Below are positions 37,980 through 47,936 of a DNA stretch of 64,000 nucleotides, piece after piece. Under the pieces are notes generated by a model that was not told where the DNA came from, did no database searches, and saw nothing but the letters and a program-made list of their open reading frames with translations. The stretch comes from Providencia rettgeri (GTDB lineage Bacteria > Pseudomonadota > Gammaproteobacteria > Enterobacterales > Enterobacteriaceae): assembly GCF_013702265.1 (NCBI RefSeq), contig NZ_CP059348.1:1922001-1986000 (forward strand). The letters are read 5' to 3'. The position numbers were made by a program, and so were the translations under genes. The first letter of the stretch is position 1; the number at the start of each line of letters is the position of its first letter.

Positions 37980-39749
37980 ATGCGTACTAATTATTGTGGG
38001 CAATTAAATATCGCTCATGAAGGCCAGAAGGTCACTCTTTGTGGATGGGTAAACCGCCGTCGTGACTTAGGTGGTTTGATTTTTATCGATATGCGTGATC
38101 GTGAAGGTATCGTTCAAGTTTTCTTCGATCCAGAGCGTAAAGACATATTTGAGAAAGCGTCAGAACTGCGTAACGAGTTCTGCATCCAAATCACAGGTAC
38201 AGTACGTGCGCGTCCAGATAGCCAGAAAAACAAAGATATGGCAACGGGTGAAATTGAAATCTTTGCTGAAGGTCTGGAAGTCTTTAACAAATCTGAACCT
38301 CTGCCGTTAGACAGCAATCAAACCAACACGGAAGAGCGTCGTTTAAAATACCGCTATTTAGATTTACGCCGTCCGGAGATGTCAGACCGTCTGCGTACTC
38401 GCGCGAAAATCACCAGCTTTGTTCGTAACTTTATGGACAAAGAAGGCTTTATGGACGTTGAAACGCCAATGCTAACTAAAGCGACGCCAGAAGGTGCGCG
38501 TGACTACTTAGTACCAAGCCGTGTTCATAAAGGCAAATTCTACGCATTGCCACAATCCCCTCAGCTATTCAAACAGCTGCTGATGATGTCTGGTTTTGAC
38601 CGTTATTATCAAATCGTAAAATGCTTCCGTGACGAAGATTTACGAGCTGACCGTCAACCTGAATTTACCCAAATCGATGTGGAAACCTCGTTCATGAGCG
38701 CGGAACAAGTTCGCGAAGTGATGGAGCGTATGATCCGCAACCTGTGGCTTGACGTGAAAGGTGTTGATTTAGGTGATTTTCCAATCATGACCTTCGCAGA
38801 AGCGATGCGTCGTTACGGTTCAGATAAACCAGACCTGCGTAACCCAATGGAACTGGTTGATGTTGCTGATATCGTTAAAGATGTTGAATTTGCAGTATTT
38901 GCGGGCCCAGCAAATGATCCTAAAGGTCGTGTTGCAGCCCTGAAAGTGCCAGGCGGCGCAGCAATGACCCGTAAACAAATTGACGAATACGGCAATTTTG
39001 TGGGCATCTATGGTGCGAAAGGCTTAGCGTGGATGAAAATCAACGAACGCGCGAAAGGCTTAGAAGGCATTCAAAGCCCAGTTGCGAAATTCCTAAGCTT
39101 AGAAATTATCGAACAAATTATTGAACGTACTGGCGCAGCCGATGGCGATATTATCCTGTTTGGTGCGGGTGCGAAAAATGTGGTGACTGACTCCATGGGC
39201 GCATTACGCCTGAAAGTGGGTCGTGACTTCGAATTGACCAACTTAAATAGCTGGCAGCCACTGTGGGTTATCGATTTCCCAATGTTTGAAGAAAATGGCG
39301 AAGGCGGCTTAACCGCAATGCACCACCCATTCACTTCACCGAAAGATTTCACACCGGAAGATCTGGCGAAGAACCCTGAAGATGCTGTTGCGAATGCCTA
39401 CGATATGGTTATCAATGGTTACGAAGTGGGTGGCGGTTCTGTCCGTATTCACCGTAGTGAAATGCAACAAACCGTATTCGGTATTTTAGGTATCAATGAA
39501 GAAGAACAGCGTGAGAAGTTCGGCTTCCTGTTAGATGCACTGAAATATGGTACGCCACCACATGCAGGTTTGGCATTTGGTTTAGACCGCTTAGTGATGC
39601 TGTTAACTGGAACTGATAACATCCGTGATGTTATTGCCTTCCCGAAAACGACTGCAGCGGCATGTTTAATGACCAATGCGCCAAGCTATGCAAACCCAGA
39701 TTCGCTGACTGAGTTAGCGATTGCAGTTGTGGCGAAAGAAGAAGAGTAA
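37980..39749 (+). CDS. aspS: aspartyl-tRNA synthetase
   Basis: This is a 589-residue class II synthetase that charges tRNA-Asp. It has an N-terminal OB anticodon-binding domain (to about residue 105), class II motif 2 ([18 protein letters not shown]), a GAD insertion domain in the bacterial type (about 285-420), and motif 3 ([15 protein letters not shown]). Its stop overlaps the nudB start in the form TAATG. aspS-nudB-yebC-ruvC order is conserved with E. coli. Confidence 0.97.
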   Translation: MRTNYCGQLNIAHEGQKVTLCGWVNRRRDLGGLIFIDMRDREGIVQVFFDPERKDIFEKASELRNEFCIQITGTVRARPDSQKNKDMATGEIEIFAEGLEVFNKSEPLPLDSNQTNTEERRLKYRYLDLRRPEMSDRLRTRAKITSFVRNFMDKEGFMDVETPMLTKATPEGARDYLVPSRVHKGKFYALPQSPQLFKQLLMMSGFDRYYQIVKCFRDEDLRADRQPEFTQIDVETSFMSAEQVREVMERMIRNLWLDVKGVDLGDFPIMTFAEAMRRYGSDKPDLRNPMELVDVADIVKDVEFAVFAGPANDPKGRVAALKVPGGAAMTRKQIDEYGNFVGIYGAKGLAWMKINERAKGLEGIQSPVAKFLSLEIIEQIIERTGAADGDIILFGAGAKNVVTDSMGALRLKVGRDFELTNLNSWQPLWVIDFPMFEENGEGGLTAMHHPFTSPKDFTPEDLAKNPEDAVANAYDMVINGYEVGGGSVRIHRSEMQQTVFGILGINEEEQREKFGFLLDALKYGTPPHAGLAFGLDRLVMLLTGTDNIRDVIAFPKTTAAACLMTNAPSYANPDSLTELAIAVVAKEEE

Positions 39750-40183
39750 TGAAAAGTTATAAGCGCCCAGAATCGGTATTAGTCATTATGGTGGCTGAAA
39801 ACACGGGGCGGGTGCTTATGATGCGGCGTAAAGATGATCCAGACTTCTGGCAATCAGTGACCGGAAGTTTGGAACTTCATGAAAACAGTGCTGCGGATGC
39901 AGCGCTTCGCGAAATCAAAGAAGAGACGGGGTTTAACCCGCAACCAAGTCAGTTACATGATTTGTCGAAAAGTATCATCTTTGAAATTTTCTCGCATTTC
40001 AGACATCGTTACGCACCGGATGTAACCCACTGTAAAGAACATTGGTTTAAATTGGTGCTGAGTGATGAACAAACGCCATTACTGACTGAACACACTGAGT
40101 TTTGTTGGCTTGAACCGCAAAAGGCGGCTGAACTGACAAAATCGTGGAGCAACAGCCAGGCTATTTTAGAATTTGCTGTTTAA
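39749..40183 (+). CDS. nudB: dihydroneopterin triphosphate pyrophosphatase
   Basis: This is a 144-residue Nudix enzyme that hydrolyses 7,8-dihydroneopterin triphosphate in folate synthesis. The complete Nudix box is GSLELHENSAADAALREIKE followed by ETGF. The FRHRYAPDVTHCKEHWFKL segment is characteristic of NudB. It overlaps the end of aspS by one base, so it is translationally coupled. Confidence 0.94.
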   Translation: MKSYKRPESVLVIMVAENTGRVLMMRRKDDPDFWQSVTGSLELHENSAADAALREIKEETGFNPQPSQLHDLSKSIIFEIFSHFRHRYAPDVTHCKEHWFKLVLSDEQTPLLTEHTEFCWLEPQKAAELTKSWSNSQAILEFAV

Positions 40184-40213
40184 TTATTTTATTGACGTTT
40201 TTGGAGATATTTC

Positions 40214-40957
40214 ATGGCAGGTCATAGTAAATGGGCCAACACCAAACACCGTAAAGCGGCGCAAGACGCAAAACGCGGTAAGATTTTCACTAAAATTATT
40301 CGTGAGCTGGTCACTGCAGCACGTTTAGGCGGCGGCGATGTCGCAACTAACCCACGTTTGCGTGCTGCTGTGGATAAAGCATTATCAAACAACATGACCC
40401 GCGACACATTAAACCGTGCGATTGCGCGTGGTGTGGGTAATGATGAAAACGATAATATGGAAACCATCATTTATGAAGGTTACGGTCCTGGCGGCACAGC
40501 GGTTATGGTTGAATGTTTAAGTGACAACCGTAACCGTACCGTATCCGAAGTTCGCCACGCGTTTACTAAAACGGGCGGTAACTTAGGGACTGATGGTTCT
40601 GTATCTTACCTGTTCACCAAACGTGGCGTGATCACTTACGCACCGGGTGTGGACGAAGATGCACTGATGGAAGCAGCACTGGAAGCTGGTGCTGACGACG
40701 TTGAAACTTACGATGATGGTGCAATAGATGTTTACACCACCTTTGAAACGTTTGGTGCTGTTAAAGACGCACTAGATGCTGCTGGTTTCACTAGCGAAGC
40801 CGCTGAAGTTTCTATGATCCCATCGATTACGGCAGAACTTGATGTTGAAACAGCACCAAAATTAATGCGCCTGATCGACATGTTAGAAGATTCAGACGAC
40901 GTACAGGAAGTTTATCATAACGGTGATATCTCTGATGAGGTTGCTGAGCAACTGTAA
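40214..40957 (+). CDS. yebC: YebC/TACO1-family protein
   Basis: This is a 247-residue protein that matches E. coli YebC along its length: [40 protein letters not shown] and [13 protein letters not shown]. YebC family members were long annotated as transcriptional regulators; more recent work links relatives to translation of proline-rich stretches. A hairpin at 40976-41009 follows. The 225-bp gap to ruvC holds no gene. Confidence 0.95.
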   Translation: MAGHSKWANTKHRKAAQDAKRGKIFTKIIRELVTAARLGGGDVATNPRLRAAVDKALSNNMTRDTLNRAIARGVGNDENDNMETIIYEGYGPGGTAVMVECLSDNRNRTVSEVRHAFTKTGGNLGTDGSVSYLFTKRGVITYAPGVDEDALMEAALEAGADDVETYDDGAIDVYTTFETFGAVKDALDAAGFTSEAAEVSMIPSITAELDVETAPKLMRLIDMLEDSDDVQEVYHNGDISDEVAEQL

Positions 40958-40975
40958 TTAAGACGATATCTGCGT

Positions 40976-41009
40976 AGAGAAAGCGGGCTGTGTCCAGCCT
41001 GTTTTCTCT
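40976..41009 (+). terminator. imperfect terminator hairpin after yebC
   Basis: AGAGAAAGCGGGCTG pairs imperfectly with CAGCCTGTTTTCTCT around a TGTC loop. The T-run lies inside the stem, so termination may be partial. Confidence 0.6.
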
Positions 41010-41182
41010 AACGCCTCTCCCATCTTCACCTTTTCTTTTATTTGCTATATTTATGATGGCAGGAATGCTATTTACACTGAAATTGCGGTGGAAACCGTGA
41101 TATTCCCTTGTTGCCATTGTGGCTGTCATTAGATGGGGATAAGATGATATGAAAATTAATAAAGGGCAACTATAGGTTTTAT

Positions 41183-41704
41183 ATGGCGATTATTCTGGGT
41201 ATCGACCCTGGTTCACGGATCACAGGATACGGTGTTATTCGCCAACAAGGTAGGCAATTACTCTATCTCGGAAGTGGGTGTATTCGCACTCAAGTTGATG
41301 ATTTACCAAGCCGTCTGCAGCGTATTTATGCGGGAGTCTCGGAAATTATCACCCAGTACCAACCTGATGTTTTATCCATTGAACAAGTCTTTATGGCGAA
41401 GAATGCGGACTCAGCACTAAAGTTGGGGCAGGCACGTGGTGTGGCGATTGTCGCGGCAGCAAACCAAAATATTCCCGTTTTTGAATATGCGGCTCGCCAA
41501 GTCAAACAAACCGTTGTGGGAACGGGCGCGGCAGAAAAAAGCCAAGTTCAACATATGGTGAAATCTATCCTAAAATTATCGGCTAGCCCCCAAGCGGATG
41601 CCGCAGATGCGCTGGCAATTGCTATCACGCATTGTCATTTTAATCAAAACCTACTGAAAGTGGGGGATCCGCGTTTAGTGTTAACCCGCGGAAGATTAAG
41701 ATGA
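41183..41704 (+). CDS. ruvC: Holliday junction resolvase RuvC
   Basis: This is a 173-residue endonuclease that cuts Holliday junctions symmetrically. The catalytic acids are in [13 protein letters not shown] (Asp 7), [20 protein letters not shown] (Glu near 66) and [13 protein letters not shown] (Asp near 138 and 141). It is followed by ruvAB, with a LexA box between, as in E. coli, so ruvC itself lies outside the SOS promoter. Confidence 0.96.
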   Translation: MAIILGIDPGSRITGYGVIRQQGRQLLYLGSGCIRTQVDDLPSRLQRIYAGVSEIITQYQPDVLSIEQVFMAKNADSALKLGQARGVAIVAAANQNIPVFEYAARQVKQTVVGTGAAEKSQVQHMVKSILKLSASPQADAADALAIAITHCHFNQNLLKVGDPRLVLTRGRLR

Positions 41705-41705
41705 G

Positions 41706-41725
41706 GGCTGGATATGCATCCAGCA
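41706..41725 (+). promoter_or_regulatory. LexA (SOS) box before ruvAB
   Basis: GGCTGGATATGCATCCAGCA carries CTG-N10-CAG in a nearly perfect palindrome and resembles the known E. coli ruvAB SOS box. It lies about 65 bp before the ruvA GTG start. Confidence 0.88.
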
Positions 41726-41788
41726 TTTTTTGTGGTATAAACAGCAGAGTCAAAATTTAAGACGCTAATCAAATTAAAGGGGTTCAGT

Positions 41789-42406
41789 GTGATAGGTCGT
41801 TTACGTGGCATCGTGTTAGAAAAGCAACCACCCATTGTGTTACTTGAGCTACAAGGTGTTGGCTATGAAGTTCATATGCCAATGACCTGTTTCTATGAAT
41901 TACCTGAAATTGGCCAAGAAGCCATAGTTTTTACCCACTTTGTAGTGCGAGAAGACGCGCAATTGCTGTATGGCTTCAATGACAAGCAAGAACGTGCACT
42001 ATTTAAAGAGCTGATTAAAGTTAATGGTGTCGGCCCTAAACTGGCACTCGCGATTTTATCGGGTATGTCCGCTCAGCAATTTGTGTCTGCCATTGAGCAA
42101 GAAGCGATTTCCTCTCTGGTGAAACTACCGGGTATTGGCAAGAAAACTGCCGAGCGTTTAGTGGTCGAAATGAAAGACCGCTTCAAAGGCTTGAATGGGG
42201 ATCTTTTCAACTCAGTGAGCGATATTGATTTACCAAGCGTGAAGAGCCAAGGGCCAAGCCAAGCAGATATTGAAGCCGAAGCAGCTGCTGCCTTGATTGC
42301 GCTGGGATATAAACCGCAAGAAGCTAGCCGTATGGTGAGTAAAGTCGCGAAACCTGATAGCGATTCTGAAACCCTGATCCGTGATGCCTTACGCGCAGCA
42401 CTTTAA
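41789..42406 (+). CDS. ruvA: Holliday junction DNA helicase subunit RuvA
   Basis: This is a 205-residue protein that binds four-way junctions and loads RuvB. It starts with GTG, giving the standard [15 protein letters not shown] beginning. Two helix-hairpin-helix motifs are visible ([13 protein letters not shown] and [16 protein letters not shown]), and the C-terminal domain that touches RuvB ends the protein ([16 protein letters not shown]). It is 16 bp upstream of ruvB in the SOS operon. Confidence 0.97.
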   Translation: MIGRLRGIVLEKQPPIVLLELQGVGYEVHMPMTCFYELPEIGQEAIVFTHFVVREDAQLLYGFNDKQERALFKELIKVNGVGPKLALAILSGMSAQQFVSAIEQEAISSLVKLPGIGKKTAERLVVEMKDRFKGLNGDLFNSVSDIDLPSVKSQGPSQADIEAEAAAALIALGYKPQEASRMVSKVAKPDSDSETLIRDALRAAL

Positions 42407-42422
42407 TTGAGAGATTAATACG

Positions 42423-43433
42423 ATGATTGAAGCTGATCGCCTAATTACTGCTGAAGTGTTGCATTCTGAAGAAGAAGCCATTGATCGCGCGATCCGCCCT
42501 AAATTACTGGATGAGTATATTGGGCAGCCGCAAGTTAAGCATCAAATGGAAATATTTATTCAGGCAGCCAAAATGCGGGGTGATGCGCTTGATCATCTAT
42601 TAATTTTTGGGCCTCCAGGGTTAGGAAAAACCACCTTAGCGGGTATTGTCGCCAATGAGCTTGGCGTTAATTTGCGGACAACGTCAGGGCCTGTATTAGA
42701 AAAAGCAGGGGATTTGGCAGCCATGCTGACTAACCTTGAACCTCACGATGTCCTGTTTATTGATGAAATTCATCGCCTTTCGCCAGTAGTTGAAGAAATT
42801 TTGTATCCTGCCATGGAAGATTACCAATTGGATATTATGATTGGTGAAGGCCCTGCGGCACGTTCCATTAAAATCGATTTACCGCCATTCACGTTAATTG
42901 GCGCTACTACGCGGGCTGGTTCCTTAACTTCTCCGCTGCGTGACCGCTTTGGGATCGTACAGCGCTTAGAATTTTACCAAGTTGATGATTTGCAACATAT
43001 CGTGAAGCGTAGTGCTCAGTATATGGGACTGGATATCACCGAAGAAGGGGCATTGCAGGTCGCGATGCGCTCTCGAGGTACGCCTCGGATCACTAACCGC
43101 TTATTACGTCGTGTGCGTGACTTTGCTCAAGTAAAAGGCAATGGCAGTATTGATGAGTTGATTGCGAGCCAAGCGCTGGATATGTTGAATGTGGATGCGG
43201 CAGGCTTTGACTATCTTGACCGTAAACTGCTGGTGGCCATCATCGATAAGTTTATGGGGGGGCCGGTGGGTGTTGATAACCTTGCCGCTGCGATTGGCGA
43301 GGAGCGCGAGACCATCGAAGATGTGCTTGAACCTTATCTTATTCAGCAAGGGTTTATCCAGCGAACGCCTAGAGGGCGTATGGCAACGGCCCACGCTTAT
43401 TCTCATTTTGGATTAACGCCGAAAGAAGTCTAG
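42423..43433 (+). CDS. ruvB: Holliday junction DNA helicase ATPase RuvB
   Basis: This is a 336-residue AAA+ motor that drives branch migration with RuvA. Walker A is [10 protein letters not shown], Walker B is LFIDEIHRL, and sensor 1 lies in IGATTRAG; the C-terminal winged helix includes [14 protein letters not shown] perfect-looking terminator follows at 43502-43537. Confidence 0.97.
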   Translation: MIEADRLITAEVLHSEEEAIDRAIRPKLLDEYIGQPQVKHQMEIFIQAAKMRGDALDHLLIFGPPGLGKTTLAGIVANELGVNLRTTSGPVLEKAGDLAAMLTNLEPHDVLFIDEIHRLSPVVEEILYPAMEDYQLDIMIGEGPAARSIKIDLPPFTLIGATTRAGSLTSPLRDRFGIVQRLEFYQVDDLQHIVKRSAQYMGLDITEEGALQVAMRSRGTPRITNRLLRRVRDFAQVKGNGSIDELIASQALDMLNVDAAGFDYLDRKLLVAIIDKFMGGPVGVDNLAAAIGEERETIEDVLEPYLIQQGFIQRTPRGRMATAHAYSHFGLTPKEV

Positions 43434-43501
43434 CTTTTAAACGCTTGATTGATATATATGCGTATTATTTAAATAATATCATACGTATTTCAAATGAAAT
43501 G

Positions 43502-43537
43502 AACCCAGCAATTTAGCCACAATTACTGGGTTTTTTT
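43502..43537 (+). terminator. intrinsic terminator of ruvAB
   Basis: AACCCAGCAATT (43502-43513) and AATTACTGGGTT (43521-43532) pair with a single mismatch and are followed by TTTTT. Confidence 0.9.
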
Positions 43538-43631
43538 GTATCTATATTTCACTAAATTGCGAAATTATCATTATTTATTCAGCGAAATGGTATTGAGAAT
43601 ATATATAGTAAATTTTAAAAACACAGACAAT

Positions 43632-43650
43632 GATAATGATTTTTATTACC
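43632..43650 (+). promoter_or_regulatory. Fur-box-like site cut off from its gene by IS5
   Basis: GATAATGATTTTTATTACC matches 15 of 19 positions of the Fur consensus. It lies 21 bp before the insertion site of the IS5-family element. In the pre-insertion sequence it would be about 40 bp from the ATG of the lipoprotein gene at 44886, a natural operator position. Confidence 0.6.
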
Positions 43651-43674
43651 ATGTGGTGTTTTTTCGTATATTAG

Positions 43675-44871
43675 GGAAGCTGCGATTAAGTGGTCCGCAG
43701 CTCCCGATATGACGCCCCAAACCGTCCTTTATCGACGTCCTGTGGCTCAATTTTCCAATTTTCAGCCCAAAATCGTCTCTTCGTGGCTGATTTTGGCCCT
43801 GTTTCAGGCCAATTTCCTCATTTCAGGTAGATCTCGCCTGTGCCCGTATCAATTGGTCAACTCGAACCAGGTTCGCCAGGGTGAATAACATCGCCAGTTG
43901 ACTGTCATTTTTAGCCAGCCCCTTGTACCTGGCTTTGACGAAACCAAACTGACATTTTACTATCCGAAATGGATGCTCAACCTTCGCTCGGATACTCGCT
44001 TTCAGGTATTCGTAACGGATGGCCAGCTTGTTCTTGCGCGGGTGTTGCTTCAATGCATTCACTTTGCCGGGACGCTTGGCGATAAGCCAGTCTGCGCTGA
44101 CATCGCTGAGCTCATCGCGCTTTTCGGCCCCCTGATAACCAGCATCGGCTGAGATAAACTCTTCATCGCCATGCAGTAACTTGCCAACCTGATTGAGGTC
44201 GTGCTCGTTAGCCGCCGTGGTCACCAGACTGTGGGTCAGGCCACTTTTGGCGTCCACGCCAATGTGCGCTTTCATGCCGAAGTACCACTGGTTACCTTTC
44301 TTGGTCTGGTGCATGTCTTCATCACGGCTGTTGTGTTTGTTTTTGGTAGAGCTGGGGGCTTGAATGATGGTGGCATCCACCAAGGTGCCCTGGGTCATTA
44401 GAACGCCACACTCTGCTAGCCAGTGATTAACGGTACTGAAGATTTTGCGGGCCAGTTCATGCTGCTCCAGCAAATGCCGGAAATTCATGATGGTAGTGCG
44501 GTCTGGAATGGCTTTATCCAGTGACAGGCGAGCAAATTGGCGCATGGAGGCGATTTCATAGAGGGCATCTTCCATGGCCTCATCGCTCAGGTTGTACCAT
44601 TGCTGCATGCAGTGAATACGCAGCATGGTTTCCAGCGGATAGGGCCTGCGACCATTACCGGCCTTGGGATACACAGGCTCGATAACGCCAAGTAATTTGT
44701 CCCAGGGAAGCAAGTCATCCATTCTGCCAAGGAAAACTTCTTTGCGGGTCTGGCGGCGTTTACTGGAAAACTCACTATCGGCAAAAGTCAGTTGCTGGCT
44801 CATCCGGTTACTCATTCTGGGTTCAGGTTACAATACGATGATCTCACATCTCGGACTTATTCGCACCTTCC
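43675..44871 (-). mobile_element. complete IS5-family insertion sequence, 1197 bp
   Basis: Terminal inverted repeats are GGAAGCTGCGATTAAGT at the left end and GGAAGGTGCGAATAAGT (reading inward) at the right; 15 of the first 17 positions match. The element is flanked by TTAG on both sides (43671-43674 and 44872-44875), the 4-bp target duplication expected of IS5. The length is close to the 1195 bp of IS5 itself, and one intact transposase fills it. The intact ends and duplication indicate a recent insertion. Confidence 0.95.
43823..44815 (-). CDS. IS5-family transposase
   Basis: This is a 330-residue DDE transposase very close to the IS5 transposase: [61 protein letters not shown] residues are in [23 protein letters not shown] and the segment around [16 protein letters not shown]. 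It is uninterrupted and so probably active. The alternative start four codons in (MSQQLTF) matches IS5 numbering better. Transcription runs away from the downstream lipoprotein gene. Confidence 0.95.
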   Translation of the reverse strand: MSNRMSQQLTFADSEFSSKRRQTRKEVFLGRMDDLLPWDKLLGVIEPVYPKAGNGRRPYPLETMLRIHCMQQWYNLSDEAMEDALYEIASMRQFARLSLDKAIPDRTTIMNFRHLLEQHELARKIFSTVNHWLAECGVLMTQGTLVDATIIQAPSSTKNKHNSRDEDMHQTKKGNQWYFGMKAHIGVDAKSGLTHSLVTTAANEHDLNQVGKLLHGDEEFISADAGYQGAEKRDELSDVSADWLIAKRPGKVNALKQHPRKNKLAIRYEYLKASIRAKVEHPFRIVKCQFGFVKARYKGLAKNDSQLAMLFTLANLVRVDQLIRAQARST

Positions 44872-44885
44872 TTAGGATAGGTCAC

Positions 44886-45245
44886 ATGAATAAATCTTCT
44901 TACACATTTGCGCTCACAGCACTCTTATTTGCGACGGTTGTTTCTGGTTGCACAAAAAATACCAAAGCTATTACCAATAAGGAAACCATTGAAAGTTGTT
45001 CTCGATATCTACCTGAGGGATCAACATATTGGGTGAGTATCGAGGGTGAAATTGACTTAAACAAGAAATTTCATGGGGACTTAAACGTGAATGTTCCAAA
45101 AGATAAGTTAAATGATCCAAAATATTCCGATGAAGGATTTAAACTAAAAGTTAATCAATTTATGGATTGTGTCGGTGGATTCATAAACGATAGTGTCGGT
45201 GATGTAGAAACCCCCGCGAATAATGATAAAAAGAATGCTAAATAA
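44886..45245 (+). CDS. small lipoprotein of unknown function beside IS5
   Basis: This is a 119-residue protein with a signal of about 20 residues and lipobox VSGC (SYTFALTALLFATVVSGC). The mature part has two further cysteines (ETIESCSRYLPEGSTYW and MDCVGGFINDS), several charged stretches and a Lys/Asn-rich tail. I do not recognise it. An open frame continues upstream into the IS, but the ATG at 44886 begins the lipoprotein. Only 10 bp separate the IS target duplication from the ATG, so the original promoter, with a Fur-box-like site, is now 1.2 kb away. A terminator follows at 45269-45290. Confidence 0.78.
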   Translation: MNKSSYTFALTALLFATVVSGCTKNTKAITNKETIESCSRYLPEGSTYWVSIEGEIDLNKKFHGDLNVNVPKDKLNDPKYSDEGFKLKVNQFMDCVGGFINDSVGDVETPANNDKKNAK

Positions 45246-45268
45246 TACGTATTATTGAATTTTATTGG

Positions 45269-45290
45269 AACCCGCATAAAGCGGGTTTTC
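45269..45290 (+). terminator. terminator after the small lipoprotein gene
   Basis: AACCCGC, an ATAAA loop and GCGGGTT are followed by TTCTATTTG. It separates the lipoprotein gene from convergent znuB. Confidence 0.8.
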
Positions 45291-45338
45291 TATTTGTTTT
45301 TACCTAGATACGGTTTTATTCAGGCATTTTTTATACAA

Positions 45339-46124
45339 CTAGTTTTTCGTTTTTACGCACAAACTTAGAATAAATAAAATGGCAGAAGTTAGTACAACGG
45401 ATGGGCCTGCAGGAGTATCGTAAAATGCTGATAGGGTTAATCCGCCAGTAACGGAAACCATACCAATACCAATGGCTGTGAGCGCCATTTGTTCTGGTGT
45501 TTTTGCAAAACGTCGAGCAGTAGCAGCGGGAATGATCAGCAAAGAGGTAATGATCAGCGCACCAACAAATTTCATTGCTATCCCGATAGTTAACGCCGTG
45601 ACCATCATCAACAATAAGCGAGAGCGTTGGAGATTAATTCCATCCACAAAAGCTAGCTCTGAGCTAACTGTCATCGATAAAAGCGCCCGCCATCGATAAA
45701 AAAGCAACCCACAAACAACAACCACGCCAATTAAAATCGTTATAATATCTTCGTATGTTACTGATAACAAATCGCCAAATAAGTAAGCCATTAGGTCAAC
45801 GCGGACATTTGCCATTAGGCTGACAACAACCAGCCCTAAAGAGAGAGAGCTGTGAGCCATGATGCCGAGTAACGTATCCACGGCGAGTTGAGGACGTTTT
45901 TCCAGCCACACGAGGATCAGGGCCAATAATAAAGTCACTGCGATCACGGCGTAAAAGGGATTAATGTTTAGTAGCAAACCGAAGGCAACACCTAGCAAAG
46001 ATGCGTGGGCGAGGGTATCCCCAAAATAGGACATACGTCGCCAAACCACAAAGGAACCTAAAGGGCCTGCAGCAATCGCGAGTAACATACCTGCAATCCA
46101 CCCAGGTAGCAGTAACTCAATCAT
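45339..46124 (-). CDS. znuB: zinc ABC transporter permease ZnuB
   Basis: This is a 261-residue ABC-3 family permease with about eight membrane helices. It pairs with ZnuC and ZnuA to import zinc. [20 protein letters not shown] and [20 protein letters not shown] with [11 protein letters not shown] are typical. Its start overlaps the end of znuC by 8 bp, so both are translated together. Confidence 0.95.
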   Translation of the reverse strand: MIELLLPGWIAGMLLAIAAGPLGSFVVWRRMSYFGDTLAHASLLGVAFGLLLNINPFYAVIAVTLLLALILVWLEKRPQLAVDTLLGIMAHSSLSLGLVVVSLMANVRVDLMAYLFGDLLSVTYEDIITILIGVVVVCGLLFYRWRALLSMTVSSELAFVDGINLQRSRLLLMMVTALTIGIAMKFVGALIITSLLIIPAATARRFAKTPEQMALTAIGIGMVSVTGGLTLSAFYDTPAGPSVVLTSAILFILSLCVKTKN

Positions 46125-46884
46125 GGTGGCAATCCTTGCTATGTTGGTGGGATGAGATCACATTACCTTCTAAGTCATGTTGGTGATTGTGTTGATGACG
46201 GTAAACACCTAGTTGCTGTGCGCCTCGATAGCCAAACATAGCGACAAATTCTGGGTGGTTAGAGACAACATCAGGGGTACCAGAGCAACAAATATGCCCG
46301 TTGATACATAAAACTTGGTCCGTTTTTGCCATCACTAAATGCAGGTCGTGAGAGACCATGAGAACCGCGCAACCGAGTTCAGTTCTCAATTGATTGATTA
46401 AGTCATACAACGCAACTTGACCATTAATATCGACGCCTTGAGCGGGTTCATCGAGAACCAACAAATCAGGTTTATTGAGTAATGCACGCGCAAGCAGAAC
46501 GCGCTGGGTTTCACCACCCGAGAGTTTTTGCATTGGCTGATCAATAAGATGCGTGGCTTTAACCCGTTCGAGAGCGGGTAATAAATGCTCCGTGCGGACA
46601 CCTTGCTTTAACATCATAAACCGCTTCACGGTTAGAGGTAGGGTGGTATCTAAATGCAGTTTTTGTGGAACATAGCCAATAGAGAGTGACGAGGCTCTGC
46701 TGATAGTGCCTGATGTGGGCGCTAATAGCCCCAATACCACGCGAACAATCGTGGATTTACCAGCACCATTAGGCCCCAATAACGTCACGATATCACCTTT
46801 GTTAAGTGCAAAAGTGACATCCTTTAATACGGGTTTATCGCCAAATGAGACTGAGATTTTATTTAAAGATAGTAGTGGTTGCAT
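46117..46884 (-). CDS. znuC: zinc ABC transporter ATPase ZnuC
   Basis: This is a 255-residue ABC ATPase. Walker A is GPNGAGKST, the signature is LSGGETQR and Walker B is [12 protein letters not shown]. The C-terminal tail is rich in histidine ([12 protein letters not shown]), as is common in ZnuC. The ATG at 46884 aligns with E. coli ZnuC ([15 protein letters not shown]); the codon at 46908 lies next to the Zur box and is rejected. It is divergent from znuA. Confidence 0.95.
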   Translation of the reverse strand: MQPLLSLNKISVSFGDKPVLKDVTFALNKGDIVTLLGPNGAGKSTIVRVVLGLLAPTSGTISRASSLSIGYVPQKLHLDTTLPLTVKRFMMLKQGVRTEHLLPALERVKATHLIDQPMQKLSGGETQRVLLARALLNKPDLLVLDEPAQGVDINGQVALYDLINQLRTELGCAVLMVSHDLHLVMAKTDQVLCINGHICCSGTPDVVSNHPEFVAMFGYRGAQQLGVYRHQHNHQHDLEGNVISSHQHSKDCHHD

Positions 46885-46911
46885 ATGAAAACATCTTGCA
46901 GAAATCAAGTT

Positions 46912-46931
46912 GTGTTATATTATAACATTTC
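46912..46931. promoter_or_regulatory. Zur box between znuC and znuA
   Basis: GTGTTATATTATAACATTTC corresponds almost base for base, on the opposite strand, to the E. coli znu Zur operator GAAATGTTATAATATCACAC. It lies between the two divergent zinc transporter units and should repress both when zinc is sufficient. Confidence 0.9.
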
Positions 46932-46950
46932 AATTTTAAGATCACGGAAA

Positions 46951-47916
46951 ATGTTCATGATACACAAATCGAAACTTATTACCCGTAAATTCATCTGCAA
47001 AGCTACGTTAGCCTCAGTTTTAACCGCATCAATGTTACCAATGGCCAACGCTGATGTCGTTACATCGATTCGACCTTTAGCCTTCATTGCTGCGGGGATC
47101 GCTGATGGTGTCACTGATACACAAGTTTTACTTCCAGATGGTGCTTCGCCACATGATTATGCACTGAAACCATCGGATTTAAAAAAGATAAAACAGGCTG
47201 ATTTATTTGTTTGGGTTGGACCTGAATTAGAAATGTTTTTAGAGAAGCCAATCAATGTGTTAGACCAGAATAAACGTCTGGCATTGGCTGAGCAGAAAAA
47301 TATTCATAACTTATTAATGGCCGAAAACCACGAGGAGGAAGATAGCCATCAACATGCCGATGAACCTAATCATGATGCGGATCACGAACATCATCACCAT
47401 GGTGAGTATAATATGCACATCTGGTTGTCCCCAGATATTGCAAATTTGGCAGCCGATGATATTTACGCGCGTTTAGTAGAGCTTTATCCTGATCAGAAAG
47501 ATAAGCTGGACGTAAACCTTCGTAAATTCAAAGAAAACATGGCGCAAAACAATAAGAAAATTGCTAGTATTTTAAAGCCGGCTCAAAATAAAGGGTATTT
47601 TGTTTTTCACGATGCTTATGGCTACTTTGAAAAACACTATCAGCTCGCTCCATTAGGGCATTTTACGATAAACCCTGAGATTCAGCCCGGTGCCCAAAAA
47701 TTGCATCAAATACGAACACAACTGGTTGAGCATAAAGCGCAATGCGTTTTTGCTGAGCCACAATTCAGACCTGCGGTTATTGAAAGCGTAGCGAAAAATA
47801 CGGGAGTCAAGATGGGTACTCTCGACCCACTCGGTAGTGGGCTGGCAATTGGACCAGATAGCTACATGAAGTTTCTGACTCAATTATCAGAACAATACGC
47901 AAGCTGCCTGAATTAA
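46951..47916 (+). CDS. znuA: periplasmic zinc-binding protein ZnuA
   Basis: This is a 321-residue zinc-binding protein of the cluster A-I (SBP) type with a signal peptide ending near ANAD. Metal ligands include His in DGASPHDYAL, the flexible His/Asp/Glu-rich loop (HEEEDSHQHADEPNHD, EHHHHGEYNMHIWLSP) and later histidines in FVFHDAYGYFE. The ATG at 46951 follows the Zur box and a CACGGA ribosome binding site. An upstream in-frame codon (46879) would cross the operator. Confidence 0.95.
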   Translation: MFMIHKSKLITRKFICKATLASVLTASMLPMANADVVTSIRPLAFIAAGIADGVTDTQVLLPDGASPHDYALKPSDLKKIKQADLFVWVGPELEMFLEKPINVLDQNKRLALAEQKNIHNLLMAENHEEEDSHQHADEPNHDADHEHHHHGEYNMHIWLSPDIANLAADDIYARLVELYPDQKDKLDVNLRKFKENMAQNNKKIASILKPAQNKGYFVFHDAYGYFEKHYQLAPLGHFTINPEIQPGAQKLHQIRTQLVEHKAQCVFAEPQFRPAVIESVAKNTGVKMGTLDPLGSGLAIGPDSYMKFLTQLSEQYASCLN

Positions 47917-47936
47917 GCATAGAGGAATAGTTTAAA

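Noticed and set aside
44664-44885. An open frame that joins the IS end to the lipoprotein gene
   Set aside because: It reads through the IS terminal repeat antisense to the transposase. The lipoprotein signal begins at 44886, so the upstream part is accidental.
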